Positions 1 through 7,988 of a DNA stretch of 64,000 nucleotides are shown here, piece after piece (the first letter of the stretch is position 1; each line of letters begins with the position of its first letter). The stretch is from Pelotomaculum schinkii (lineage in GTDB: Bacteria > Bacillota > Desulfotomaculia > Desulfotomaculales > Pelotomaculaceae), in contig NZ_QFGA01000001.1 of the NCBI RefSeq assembly GCF_004369205.1, positions 248,001 to 312,000 on the forward strand, given 5' to 3'. The notes beneath the pieces are model-generated. The model was not told where the DNA came from. It ran no database searches and worked only from the letters and a program-made list of their open reading frames with translations. The position numbers were made by a program, and so were the translations under genes.

Positions 1-2
1 TA

Positions 3-455
3 GCGGTGGCCAGGGTTGTTATCCGCAACAGAGAGTCGCTGGCAGCCCTGCGGGTAAGCGGCAATACCCTGGTAATGAGTACGATGCATTATCCTGATGA
101 GGTTAGGCAGGCTGCCGCCCTCCCCGAACTGAATTACCAGGTAAACCTGCACGAGAATGAAGTAAAAATGGCGGTCAGTCTCATTAACAGCCTCTCTGCC
201 GAATTCCAGCCGGAAAAATACAATGACACTTACAGAGAGGGATTAATGGAGATCATACAGGCTAAAATTGCCGGGGAAGAAATTACGACTCCTGCCCGGC
301 GTGAAACAGGAAAAGTAGTCGATCTGATGGAGGCGCTCAAAGCGAGTATTGACCTGGCTAAAGAAGAGCGGGTCGCGGACAGGCAGGCCAAAAAGTCAAA
401 AAGTATGAAAGAATCAAAGGTAAAAAAGGAAACCTCCCGGCGTAAAACATCATGA
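3..455 (+). CDS. ku: Ku DNA end-binding protein, C-terminal part (5' end outside the window)
   Basis: This is the last 150 codons of bacterial Ku, the homodimeric ring that binds double-strand ends and recruits LigD in non-homologous end joining. The visible part opens in the Ku core with a run like KVVIRNRESLAALR of the family and continues through HYPDEVR. It ends in a tail from about residue 120 that is rich in lysine and serine (KKSKSMKESKVKK), as in Ku proteins with a basic DNA-binding C-terminus. The reading frame is open to the window edge, so the true start lies upstream; the GTG at 6 is internal. The stop overlaps the next ATG as ATGA, so the ligase is translationally coupled to it. 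Identification is secure from motif and neighbours. Confidence 0.9.
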   Translation, partial: AVARVVIRNRESLAALRVSGNTLVMSTMHYPDEVRQAAALPELNYQVNLHENEVKMAVSLINSLSAEFQPEKYNDTYREGLMEIIQAKIAGEEITTPARRETGKVVDLMEALKASIDLAKEERVADRQAKKSKSMKESKVKKETSRRKTS

Positions 456-1420
456 GGGGAGCCATCAGGGATGGAAAAACACTGCCTCTCGTCCGTCCAA
501 TGCTGGCTGTAAGTTCCCCACCCTTTGACAGCGATAAGCACCTTTTTGAAATTAAGTGGGATGGTTATCGCAGCCTGGCTTACCTCGATGACCGAACCAT
601 AATACGCTCGCGAAACCTGGTCGATTTGACTGCGAAATTCCCGGAATTGAGCAGACTGCACCAGCGTGTAAAAAGACTGCCCGCGATCATTGACGGTGAA
701 ATAGTAATATTTGAAGCTGGAAGACCATCTTTTGCCGGTTTGCAGGCCAGGGGCAGGATGGACGGTAATAAAAAGGCGGGCCGGGCCACTCTATTAACCC
801 CGGCTGTTTTTATAGCTTTCGACGTCCTGTACACAGGTGGCGGCAGTGTGATGGAAAAAAGCCTGGAAGAGAGAAAGGACATCCTCCAAGACATGGTAGA
901 GCAGTCGGATGAACTGGTTTTATCACGCTTTATTCATGCCGAAGGTCTGGCTTATTATAATGCTTGTGTTGGAGAAGGTTTGGAGGGTGTTATCGCTAAA
1001 AGGTTGGATAGCGTATATCTGCCGGGTCGTCGCTCTAATAGTTGGCAGAAATTCAAGAATACCAGGGAAGCAGATCTGGTCATAAGCGGCTATCAGAAGG
1101 GCACTGGAGGCAGACTGCTGGGCTCGCTGCTCCTGGGAGGCTACCGGGATGGACGGCTGGTTTACCAGGGCAAAGTCGGTACGGGGTTTAGCGAACAGGA
1201 GGCTGTTCTTCTTCTGGAAAAGCTGGAGAAGCTGGAAGTTGATCAAAACATTTTGGTTGTCCCGCCCAAAGAAATTAAACAAGCCAGGTGGGTAAAGCCA
1301 GTCCTGGTGTGCGCCGTCGGGTATCTTACCTTGACTGCCGAAGGCTACCTTCGCCATCCTGTTTATAAAGGGCTCCGCTCAGATAAGACACCAAATGAAT
1401 GTGGAGTTGCGACTGAATAG
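452..1420 (+). CDS. ligD: ATP-dependent DNA ligase, LigD ligase-domain protein
   Basis: This 322-residue protein seals nicks using ATP and partners Ku in end joining. Motif I is EIKWDGYR with the adenylated lysine at residue 35. Motif III-like FIAFDVLY and motif IV EGVIAKR follow, then motif V WQKFK, and an OB-fold that begins near YQGKVGTGF and ends in LRHPVYKGLR. It is only the ligase module: the polymerase domain is a separate gene at 1860-2756 and no phosphoesterase domain is present. The ATG overlaps the Ku stop by four bases. Length and motif order match stand-alone LigD ligase modules of spore-forming Firmicutes. Confidence 0.92.
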   Translation: MRGAIRDGKTLPLVRPMLAVSSPPFDSDKHLFEIKWDGYRSLAYLDDRTIIRSRNLVDLTAKFPELSRLHQRVKRLPAIIDGEIVIFEAGRPSFAGLQARGRMDGNKKAGRATLLTPAVFIAFDVLYTGGGSVMEKSLEERKDILQDMVEQSDELVLSRFIHAEGLAYYNACVGEGLEGVIAKRLDSVYLPGRRSNSWQKFKNTREADLVISGYQKGTGGRLLGSLLLGGYRDGRLVYQGKVGTGFSEQEAVLLLEKLEKLEVDQNILVVPPKEIKQARWVKPVLVCAVGYLTLTAEGYLRHPVYKGLRSDKTPNECGVATE

Positions 1421-1517
1421 CCCCTTCCTGCATGCAGAGCATTAACCAATGAAAATGCGCACTGGGGATTGACAATGAGGAGACAAAAATATTGCTCGAA
1501 AAGGCTTGACTTGCGGG

Positions 1518-1693
1518 CAGGGGGTTGTCCGAAAGCGTTCAGGAGCACCTGGATGCGTTCCTTAGCGCGTGCGTTGCATGCAGAAAAGCTCAAATAGCGC
1601 GTAGCTAACGGGTGGCAGTCTGTAGATGCGGTGGATAGGATGCCCTAGTTGCACAAATGTAGAATTGCGAAGAGAGTGGAGGACAACCCCCTG
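1518..1693 (+). repeat. MITE-like element, copy 1 (13-bp perfect terminal inverted repeats)
   Basis: The 176-bp segment starts with CAGGGGGTTGTCC and ends with its exact reverse complement. A second copy lies inverted at 41170-41342 with the ends CAGGGGGTTATCC. The interiors align along their whole length when one is reversed, with shared runs such as GGATGCGTTCCTTAGCGCGTG and AATGTAGAATTGCG and roughly four fifths identity by eye. No coding frame spans it. Similarity extends about 13 bases outside the left end (GACTTGCGGGCAG), so the exact boundary is uncertain. It fills most of the 439-bp gap between the two ligD genes. Mobility is inferred from structure and copy number. Confidence 0.65.
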
Positions 1694-1724
1694 ACCACTA
1701 CGCATGCGGCTTTTCGAGAACCAG

Positions 1725-1753
1725 TTAACAATGACCTACTATTCCGATACAAT
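1725..1753 (+). promoter_or_regulatory. Probable sigma-A promoter of the LigD polymerase gene
   Basis: A TTAACA -35 box at 1725-1730 and a TACAAT -10 box at 1748-1753 are separated by 17 bases, each one mismatch from consensus. Transcription would begin near 1760 and leave a leader of about 100 bases before the GTG at 1860. It lies just right of the MITE-like element, so the polymerase gene may have become a separate transcription unit from ku-ligase. Confidence 0.6.
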
Positions 1754-1859
1754 CAAATTTATATTGGCTGCAACACTATTTTCAGTGATTCGCACCCATA
1801 CTTTTTGGAGAAGCGCTCTACGTATTTTCAGGTCAAAAAATAATAATGAGGTGTGTCTT

Positions 1860-2756
1860 GTGCAAGAATCCTATGCGACAGTTGACGGTTACCAGGTCAA
1901 ACTCACCAACCTTAATAAGCTGATCTGGCCGGAAGGGTTGACCAAGGCCCATCTGGTCAAATATTACCGGGAAATCGCCCCATATATCCTGCCACATCTT
2001 TACAACCGGCCGCTAGTCATGAAACGGTACCCGCATGGTCTGGGGGATGAGCCTTTTTATCAAAAGGAGTGTCCCAGCTATGCGCCTGACTGGATCATAA
2101 GACACCCGGTCGAACATTCCGAAAAGGTTGTGAACTACATAATCTGCAACAATATGGCGACTTTGGTCTGGTTAGCCAATCAAGGCGCTATAGAAATGCA
2201 TCCCTGGCTTTCCCGCATAGAAAATGTTGAATGTCCGGATATTGCTGTTATAGATCTTGACCCGGCGGCAGGAAGCACCTTTAGGGATGTTTTAACAATT
2301 GCCCTATTGGTTAAAGAAGCCCTGGCTCAGTTTAACTTGCAATCTTACCCCAAAACCTCCGGGGCTACCGGCCTGCATATTTTTGTTCCTATAAAACCGG
2401 TATACTCGTATAAAACTGTCACTAAAGCTATGCAGTACGTGGCTGAGCTTATTGTCAAAATTAATCCCGGAATGGCGACTGTGGAACGAAAAGTTGCTCA
2501 AAGGCAGGGAAAAGTCTACCTGGATTATTTACAAAACGGCCGCGGCAAAACTATGGCTTTCCAGTATAGCCTGCGGCCATTACCCGGCGCCCCGGTTTCT
2601 ACCCCCCTATATTGGGATGAAATTGGAGCATTGAACATTGAGCCGGGCGCTTTTTCAATACATAATATTTTTTCAAGAATCAAAGAGATAGGGGATATTT
2701 ACCACGGGGTACTAACAAATAAGCAAACCCTTGATGCATTACTGAAGTTAATATAA
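1860..2756 (+). CDS. ligD: LigD-type primase-polymerase (NHEJ polymerase)
   Basis: This 298-residue protein is the archaeo-eukaryotic-primase-like polymerase module of LigD, which fills gaps and adds ribonucleotides at DNA ends held by Ku. The metal-binding acidic pair is seen in VIDLDP (Asp132 and Asp134), followed by TSGATGLHIFVP and then LDYLQNGRGKT and SLRPLPGAPVSTPL, all typical of the family. The GTG start at 1860 is preferred because GAGGTG sits six bases upstream and family members begin close to here. The frame is open further upstream to 1704, but that extension crosses non-coding sequence and does not resemble the family. It is separated from the ligase gene by a repeat element. 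Confidence 0.9.
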   Translation: MQESYATVDGYQVKLTNLNKLIWPEGLTKAHLVKYYREIAPYILPHLYNRPLVMKRYPHGLGDEPFYQKECPSYAPDWIIRHPVEHSEKVVNYIICNNMATLVWLANQGAIEMHPWLSRIENVECPDIAVIDLDPAAGSTFRDVLTIALLVKEALAQFNLQSYPKTSGATGLHIFVPIKPVYSYKTVTKAMQYVAELIVKINPGMATVERKVAQRQGKVYLDYLQNGRGKTMAFQYSLRPLPGAPVSTPLYWDEIGALNIEPGAFSIHNIFSRIKEIGDIYHGVLTNKQTLDALLKLI

Positions 2757-2814
2757 ACCATGATCGTCTAAAAACGGTTAAACATAGCAGCTGGTAACGA
2801 AAAAAAGAATTTTG

Positions 2815-2843
2815 TTGCAGAGCTTTTAGAAAAAGTGTATCCT
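2815..2843 (+). promoter_or_regulatory. Candidate promoter upstream of dprA
   Basis: TTGCAG (2815-2820) and TATCCT (2838-2843) are 17 bases apart. Each box matches four of six consensus positions. The location, about 125 bases before the dprA start and after the NHEJ genes, is suitable, but the match is modest. Confidence 0.35.
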
Positions 2844-2967
2844 GACAGGGTACTCACAAAGATAAATGCAGGCTAGCAGGCAGAAAATTTTCCCAGAGGC
2901 AGGAACATATCACTCTAACCCCGAAAAGAATTGGATTAAGAGAACAGTCTTAAGGGGAGACACTTTT

Positions 2968-4071
2968 TTGGATGATAGATTATACTGGTTAGGGTGGCAG
3001 TATTTGATGCCCGGCGCCGGGAAAAGATTGTGGTCGCTGGTCGAGCGCTTTGGTTCACCCCGGGCGGCTTGGGAGGCAGGCATTAAAGAACTATCCGCCA
3101 TTCCGGGTTTGGGAGAAGATCGGGCAAACGGACTGGCCGAACGCAGGTCAAAGCTTAACCCTCAAGAAGAGGCAGAAAAACTAGACTCCATGGGTATAAG
3201 CTATGTATGCCACAGCGACCCTGATTATCCAGAAAATCTGTCGGCAATATATGACCCTCCTCCAGTACTATTCTACAAAGGCCGGCTTCAAGCCGCGGAT
3301 ACACTCTCTGTAGCAATCGTTGGCACTAGAAAGCCCTCACCTTACGGTCTGGTGGTGGCAGAGAAGCTGGCCAAAGACCTGACTGCCTTGGGGCTTACGA
3401 TCATAAGCGGGATGGCCAGGGGCATTGACTCTGCAGCGCACCGCGGGGCTCTGGCAAGTTGCGGCAGGACCATAGCTGTACTGGGTTGCGGCCCGGATGT
3501 GGTCTATCCCAGGGAAAACAAAGAGCTTATGGACGAGATTATGAATAATGGAGCTGTTGTCAGTGAGTTTCCACCCGGGACCCAACCCGAAGCCTGGCGC
3601 TTTCCGGTGCGCAATCGCATTATCAGCGGCCTGTCACAGGCAACCCTGGTGGTCGAAGCGGCAGAGAGGAGCGGCGCATTGATTACTGCAGACTTTGCCC
3701 TCGAACAGGGACGCGATGTTATGGCTGTACCCGGCAATGTAGTAAACCCGTTAAGCAGGGGTCCGCACCGGCTGATTAAACAAGGCGCCAGACTTATAGA
3801 AGGAGCCGGTGATGTGCTGGATGAACTGGGTATGGAAAAACTTTTCCCCGCTCAAGCAAGTGGCGCAGATCGTAAAATGAAAATGAGCTATGAGGAAGAA
3901 ACACTGTACGGCCTGCTGTCTTTGGATCCGGTCTCTCTGGATGAACTTATTATAAGGGCCGGGCTTCTGCCGCAAAAGGTGATGGCCGCGTTAATGTACC
4001 TGGAAATCAAGGGTTTGACCCGGCAGCTTCCAGGTAAGTTTTATATCCGGACAGGCCGTGATTTGTTCTAA
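2968..4071 (+). CDS. dprA: DNA processing protein DprA (Smf)
   Basis: DprA binds incoming single-stranded DNA during transformation and loads RecA. The 367-residue protein has an N-terminal helix-hairpin-helix region (IPGLGEDRA), a Rossmann-like core with VAIVGTRKPSPYG, ISGMARGIDSAAH, VLGCGPDVVYP and RNRIISGLS, and a C-terminal winged-helix domain from about residue 300. The TTG start at 2968 follows AAGGGGAG by eight bases and gives the usual N-terminus (DDRLYWL). An ATG at 2866 would add 34 residues that do not resemble the family and has no good ribosome site. The gene heads the dprA-topA-trmFO-xerC-hslVU-codY run known from Bacillus. Its presence does not prove natural competence. Confidence 0.93.
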   Translation: MDDRLYWLGWQYLMPGAGKRLWSLVERFGSPRAAWEAGIKELSAIPGLGEDRANGLAERRSKLNPQEEAEKLDSMGISYVCHSDPDYPENLSAIYDPPPVLFYKGRLQAADTLSVAIVGTRKPSPYGLVVAEKLAKDLTALGLTIISGMARGIDSAAHRGALASCGRTIAVLGCGPDVVYPRENKELMDEIMNNGAVVSEFPPGTQPEAWRFPVRNRIISGLSQATLVVEAAERSGALITADFALEQGRDVMAVPGNVVNPLSRGPHRLIKQGARLIEGAGDVLDELGMEKLFPAQASGADRKMKMSYEEETLYGLLSLDPVSLDELIIRAGLLPQKVMAALMYLEIKGLTRQLPGKFYIRTGRDLF

Positions 4072-4155
4072 ACTGTTTTTTGAGGGGATAAATTATAAAA
4101 AATATCGAAATAATTAATGGCAATAATAACCGTGCAATAAACGAGGTGTGCACTT

Positions 4156-6417
4156 TTGTCTAAAATACTCGTGATTGTGGAATCTCCGGCCAAAGCGAAA
4201 ACCATTAGCAAGTTTCTGGGCAAAAAATATTTTGTCAAAGCTTCTATGGGCCATGTCCGAGACTTGCCGAAGAGCCAGTTCGGAGTTGATGTTAAAAACG
4301 GGTTCAGCCCAAAATATATCACTATCAGAGGCAAAGGCGAAACAATTAAAGATTTGAAAACAGCTGTAAAAAAAGCCGACCAGGTGCTGATTGCTTCAGA
4401 CCCTGACCGGGAAGGCGAGGCTATCGCCTGGCATATACAAAAACTTTTGGAAATGGGCGAAGGGGAGCCGTGCCGGATTGAGTTTAACGAGATAACCAAG
4501 CCGGCCGTACAAAAAGCTGTGAACCAGCCCCGGCTGATTGATTATAACCGGGTTAACGCCCAGCAGGCACGGCGTATTCTTGACCGCCTGGTCGGTTATA
4601 ACCTGAGTCCGTTACTGTGGCGTAAGGTAAAGAAAGGCTTGAGCGCCGGCCGCGTTCAATCGGTGGCGGTACGCCTGATTTGCGACCGTGAAGAGGAAAT
4701 CGCTGCTTTCGAGCCTGAAGAATACTGGACGCTCACAGGTCTTTTTGCCAAAACCGGCTACAGCCCCTTTGAGGGAAAGCTCTTTAAATACCAGGACAAA
4801 AAAATAGAGATCAAATCCAGCGCCGAAATGCAGGAGGTCTTGGACAGGCTAAAAGGCGCTCACTACATTGTGAGCAAAATTACCCGCAAAGAAAAATTAC
4901 GCAGGCCGGCCCCGCCTTTTATTACCAGTACCCTGCAGCAAGAGGCCTACCGGAAGTTAAATTACACCGCACGTAAAACCATGATTATAGCCCAACAGCT
5001 TTATGAAGGGCTTGACCTCGGCAAAGAGGGGACGACCGGCCTGATTACCTATATCCGGACTGATTCGGTGCGTGTATCTGAGGTAGCCAGGGAGGAAGCC
5101 CACGGCTATATCAAGGAGCGTTTTGGGGTCCAGTATATTGGCAAAGAAACCCTCAAGTCAGCGGCCAAAGGCAAAATCCAGGATGCGCACGAAGCTATCC
5201 GGCCTACCTCGATTCACCATGAACCGGAACAAATAAAAGCATACCTGACCACTGACCAGTATAAGCTTTACAAGTTAATCTGGTCACGTTATCTGGCGAG
5301 CCTTATGAGCCCTGCCGTCTTTGACACCACCGGTGTGGATATTGCAGCCGGGGAATATGTTTTCCGTGCTTCCGGTTCAATCATCAAATTCGCCGGGTTT
5401 ATGAAGGTCTATATTGAGAGCAGGGATGACGGGGAAAGTGACGAAGAAAAACTTCTCCCGGAACTGGCGGAAGGCGAAGAAGTTGAAGCCAGGTCGCTAC
5501 AACAAAAACAGCATTTTACCCAACCACCGCCACGTTACACCGACGCCACCCTGGTAAAAACCCTGGAAGAAAAAGGGATAGGCAGGCCCAGCACCTATGC
5601 TCCCATAGTAGAAACAATAATTAAAAGGGGTTACATAGTAAGAGAAAACAAACAATTATACCCGACTGAACTGGGTTCAATCGTTATCGACCTTTTAAAA
5701 AAGCACTTCCGGGATATTATTGATGTTGAATTCACTGCCGGCATGGAAAAAAACCTGGACAGTATTGAAGAAGGGGACCTGGAATGGGTTAAAGTTTTAG
5801 CAGCTTTTTACGAGCCTTTTATGGATACCATGGAAAAGGCCGAAAAAGAAATAGGCCATGTACAGGTAACCGATGAAGTAACGGAAGAGATATGCGAGCT
5901 GTGCGGGCGGAACATGGTTAAGAAATTCGGGCGTTTTGGCAAATTTTTGGCCTGCCCCGGTTTTCCCGAATGCCGCAATACCAAGCCTTTGTTGGAACCC
6001 ACCGGCGTGGAATGTCCCCGCTGTGGAGGAGAATTGGTAATCCGTCGTTCCAAAAAAGGCAGGAAGTTTTTCGGTTGCGACCAGTATCCGAAATGTGATT
6101 TTGTCACCTGGGATCAGCCTTCAAAGACTAAGTGTCCCTATTGCGGTGACCTGATGGTGGAGAAAAGAGCCGCCGGCAAGAATATAACACTGAAGTGTAT
6201 AAATGAAAACTGCAGTCAAGGACTGGAGCAAAAAGAAGTCAAGGCTACCAAGGAGGTCAAAGTTTCGAAGGAGAGCAAGGCTTCGAAAGAAACCAGGACT
6301 TCGAAGGATGTGAAGGCGCCAAAAGTGCGCAAGACTTCAAAAGAAACAAAGGCCCGGAAAAAAACAACAGCTGGGCCGGAACAGCTGGGCGCCACAAATG
6401 TCGTTACCGAACAGTGA
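4156..6417 (+). CDS. topA: DNA topoisomerase I (type IA)
   Basis: This 753-residue enzyme relaxes negative supercoils by single-strand cleavage. A Toprim domain opens the protein (VIVESPAKAK with Glu9; DPDREGE at 82-88). The catalytic tyrosine is Tyr299 in LITYIRTDS. Three four-cysteine zinc modules follow from about residue 580 (CELC...CPGFPEC, CPRCGG...CDQYPKC, CPYCG...CINENC). The last 60 residues are an odd lysine-rich tail built of degenerate six-residue units of the type K-E-x-K-x-S. The TTG start follows GAGGTG by seven bases. Confidence 0.96.
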   Translation: MSKILVIVESPAKAKTISKFLGKKYFVKASMGHVRDLPKSQFGVDVKNGFSPKYITIRGKGETIKDLKTAVKKADQVLIASDPDREGEAIAWHIQKLLEMGEGEPCRIEFNEITKPAVQKAVNQPRLIDYNRVNAQQARRILDRLVGYNLSPLLWRKVKKGLSAGRVQSVAVRLICDREEEIAAFEPEEYWTLTGLFAKTGYSPFEGKLFKYQDKKIEIKSSAEMQEVLDRLKGAHYIVSKITRKEKLRRPAPPFITSTLQQEAYRKLNYTARKTMIIAQQLYEGLDLGKEGTTGLITYIRTDSVRVSEVAREEAHGYIKERFGVQYIGKETLKSAAKGKIQDAHEAIRPTSIHHEPEQIKAYLTTDQYKLYKLIWSRYLASLMSPAVFDTTGVDIAAGEYVFRASGSIIKFAGFMKVYIESRDDGESDEEKLLPELAEGEEVEARSLQQKQHFTQPPPRYTDATLVKTLEEKGIGRPSTYAPIVETIIKRGYIVRENKQLYPTELGSIVIDLLKKHFRDIIDVEFTAGMEKNLDSIEEGDLEWVKVLAAFYEPFMDTMEKAEKEIGHVQVTDEVTEEICELCGRNMVKKFGRFGKFLACPGFPECRNTKPLLEPTGVECPRCGGELVIRRSKKGRKFFGCDQYPKCDFVTWDQPSKTKCPYCGDLMVEKRAAGKNITLKCINENCSQGLEQKEVKATKEVKVSKESKASKETRTSKDVKAPKVRKTSKETKARKKTTAGPEQLGATNVVTEQ

Positions 6418-6476
6418 TATTAACAATATGATCACAGTAAATTTTAACTATCAATCTACTATAGTCAGGAGCACGT

Positions 6477-7799
6477 ATGCAAGATAGAACTGTCACCATC
6501 ATCGGGGCCGGCTTGGCAGGTTCGGAGGCGGCCTGGCAGGTAGCCCGGAAGGGGATTAAAGTCAAACTCTACGAAATGCGGCCGGACAAACAGACACCGG
6601 CCCACCGGGGCAGTTTATTTGCGGAATTGGTCTGCAGCAATTCGCTAAGGGCATCCAGCCTGGAGAATGCTGTCGGCCTCTTAAAAGAAGAGATGAGACG
6701 AATGGGTTCCCTGATTATGCGTTGCGCCGACAAATTCAGGGTGCCGGCGGGGGGCGCCCTCGCCGTTGACAGGGAGCTGTTTTCCAGCTGTGTCACCGAG
6801 ACCCTTTACCAACACCCCCTGATCGAAATTTGCCGTACCGAGGTAACCGCCATACCTGAGGACGATACGGTAATCCTGGCCACAGGGCCGCTGACCTCGG
6901 AAGCCATGGCTGAGAACATCAGGCAGTTCAGCGGAGAGGAATACCTTTATTTCTATGACGCAGTCGCCCCAATTGTAAGCGGTGATTCAATAAATATGGA
7001 TCAAGTATTTCGTTCCTCCAGGTACGGGAAAGGTGAGGCCGCCTATTTAAACTGTCCGATGGACGAGGAGCAATACCAAACTTTTTGGGATGCGCTGGTC
7101 AAGGCGGAAAAGGCTCCCCGCAAAGAGTTTGAGCAATCAACGCACTTTGAAGGATGTCTGCCTGTTGAGGTACTCGCCGCCCGTGGAAAAGATACTCTTC
7201 TTTACGGACCCTTAAAGCCGGTGGGCCTCATTGACCCCAAAACGGGCAAGCGGCCTTTTGCCGTGGTCCAGTTGCGGCAGGAGAACGCGGACGCTACCAT
7301 GTACAACCTGGTTGGATTTCAGACCGGTTTAAAATGGAGCGAGCAAACGCGGGTATTCCGCCTCATACCAGGACTGGAAAAGGCTGAGTTTCTGCGGCTT
7401 GGAGTGATGCACAGAAATACCTATATCAATTCACCGGCGCTTTTAAATCCTACTTATGAGAGTAAAAAAAGGCCCGGGCTCTTCTTTGCCGGGCAGCTTA
7501 CCGGAGTTGAGGGGTACGTGGAATCATCGGCCGCCGGGTTGGTCGCCGGGATTAATGCTGCGCGGAGGGCCGCAGGTAAAGAGACGCTGGCCTTTCCGGG
7601 AGATACCGGTCACGGTTCTCTTGCCCATTACATAACTTCCGCCGATCCGGCTCATTTTCAGCCGATGAATATTTCTTTTGGCCTTTTTCCACCCCTGGAT
7701 CATAAAATCCGGGATAAAAAGGAGCGATACAGGTTAATCGCCCAAAGATCACTTGAATCACTTTCAGCATTTATTAATAACATTTACATATCATTGTAA
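6477..7799 (+). CDS. trmFO: Folate/FAD-dependent tRNA (uracil-54-C5) methyltransferase TrmFO
   Basis: TrmFO makes ribothymidine at tRNA position 54 using methylenetetrahydrofolate and reduced FAD. The 440-residue protein begins with the FAD-binding motif [13 protein letters not shown] and carries the family signatures [16 protein letters not shown] and [19 protein letters not shown]. Length is normal for the family. AGGAGC lies seven bases before the ATG. The gene sits between topA and xerC exactly as in Bacillus, where it was called gid. Confidence 0.95.
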   Translation: MQDRTVTIIGAGLAGSEAAWQVARKGIKVKLYEMRPDKQTPAHRGSLFAELVCSNSLRASSLENAVGLLKEEMRRMGSLIMRCADKFRVPAGGALAVDRELFSSCVTETLYQHPLIEICRTEVTAIPEDDTVILATGPLTSEAMAENIRQFSGEEYLYFYDAVAPIVSGDSINMDQVFRSSRYGKGEAAYLNCPMDEEQYQTFWDALVKAEKAPRKEFEQSTHFEGCLPVEVLAARGKDTLLYGPLKPVGLIDPKTGKRPFAVVQLRQENADATMYNLVGFQTGLKWSEQTRVFRLIPGLEKAEFLRLGVMHRNTYINSPALLNPTYESKKRPGLFFAGQLTGVEGYVESSAAGLVAGINAARRAAGKETLAFPGDTGHGSLAHYITSADPAHFQPMNISFGLFPPLDHKIRDKKERYRLIAQRSLESLSAFINNIYISL

Positions 7800-7876
7800 C
7801 AACAGGGTTGTCCCCCGCTATCGTGGCGCCAGGAAAGAACGAGACGAAACGGTTTCGGTGCGATTTCAATCGCATA

Positions 7877-7946
7877 CGGCGCGGCAGCGCCGGACTTGTG
7901 TGGCCAATGCAGCATTGTGCGAATGAATCCACACCTGCATTTTCAG
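7877..7946 (+). repeat. Structured dispersed repeat, copy A
   Basis: About 70 bases carry two potential hairpins. The first is CGGCGC-GGCA-GCGCCG. The second is a weaker palindrome, GTGCGAAT-GA-ATCCACAC, followed by CTGCATTTTCAG. A closely similar copy lies on the opposite strand at 60898-60969 and a copy of the second half at 58191-58221. Another palindrome, TGCGATTTCAATCGCA, lies just upstream near 7859-7874. The repeat lies wholly in the gap between trmFO and the chosen xerC start. Confidence 0.6.
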
Positions 7947-7988
7947 GATAGCGAACGCGTCAATCCTGCCGGGAGTAGGTTTTCGAGT

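Noticed and set aside
1649-1843. 64-codon plus-strand frame and the long N-terminal extension of the LigD polymerase from 1704
   Set aside because: Both begin in or beside the MITE-like element, have no ribosome site, and lack family-like sequence; the GTG at 1860 has a good site and the normal N-terminus.
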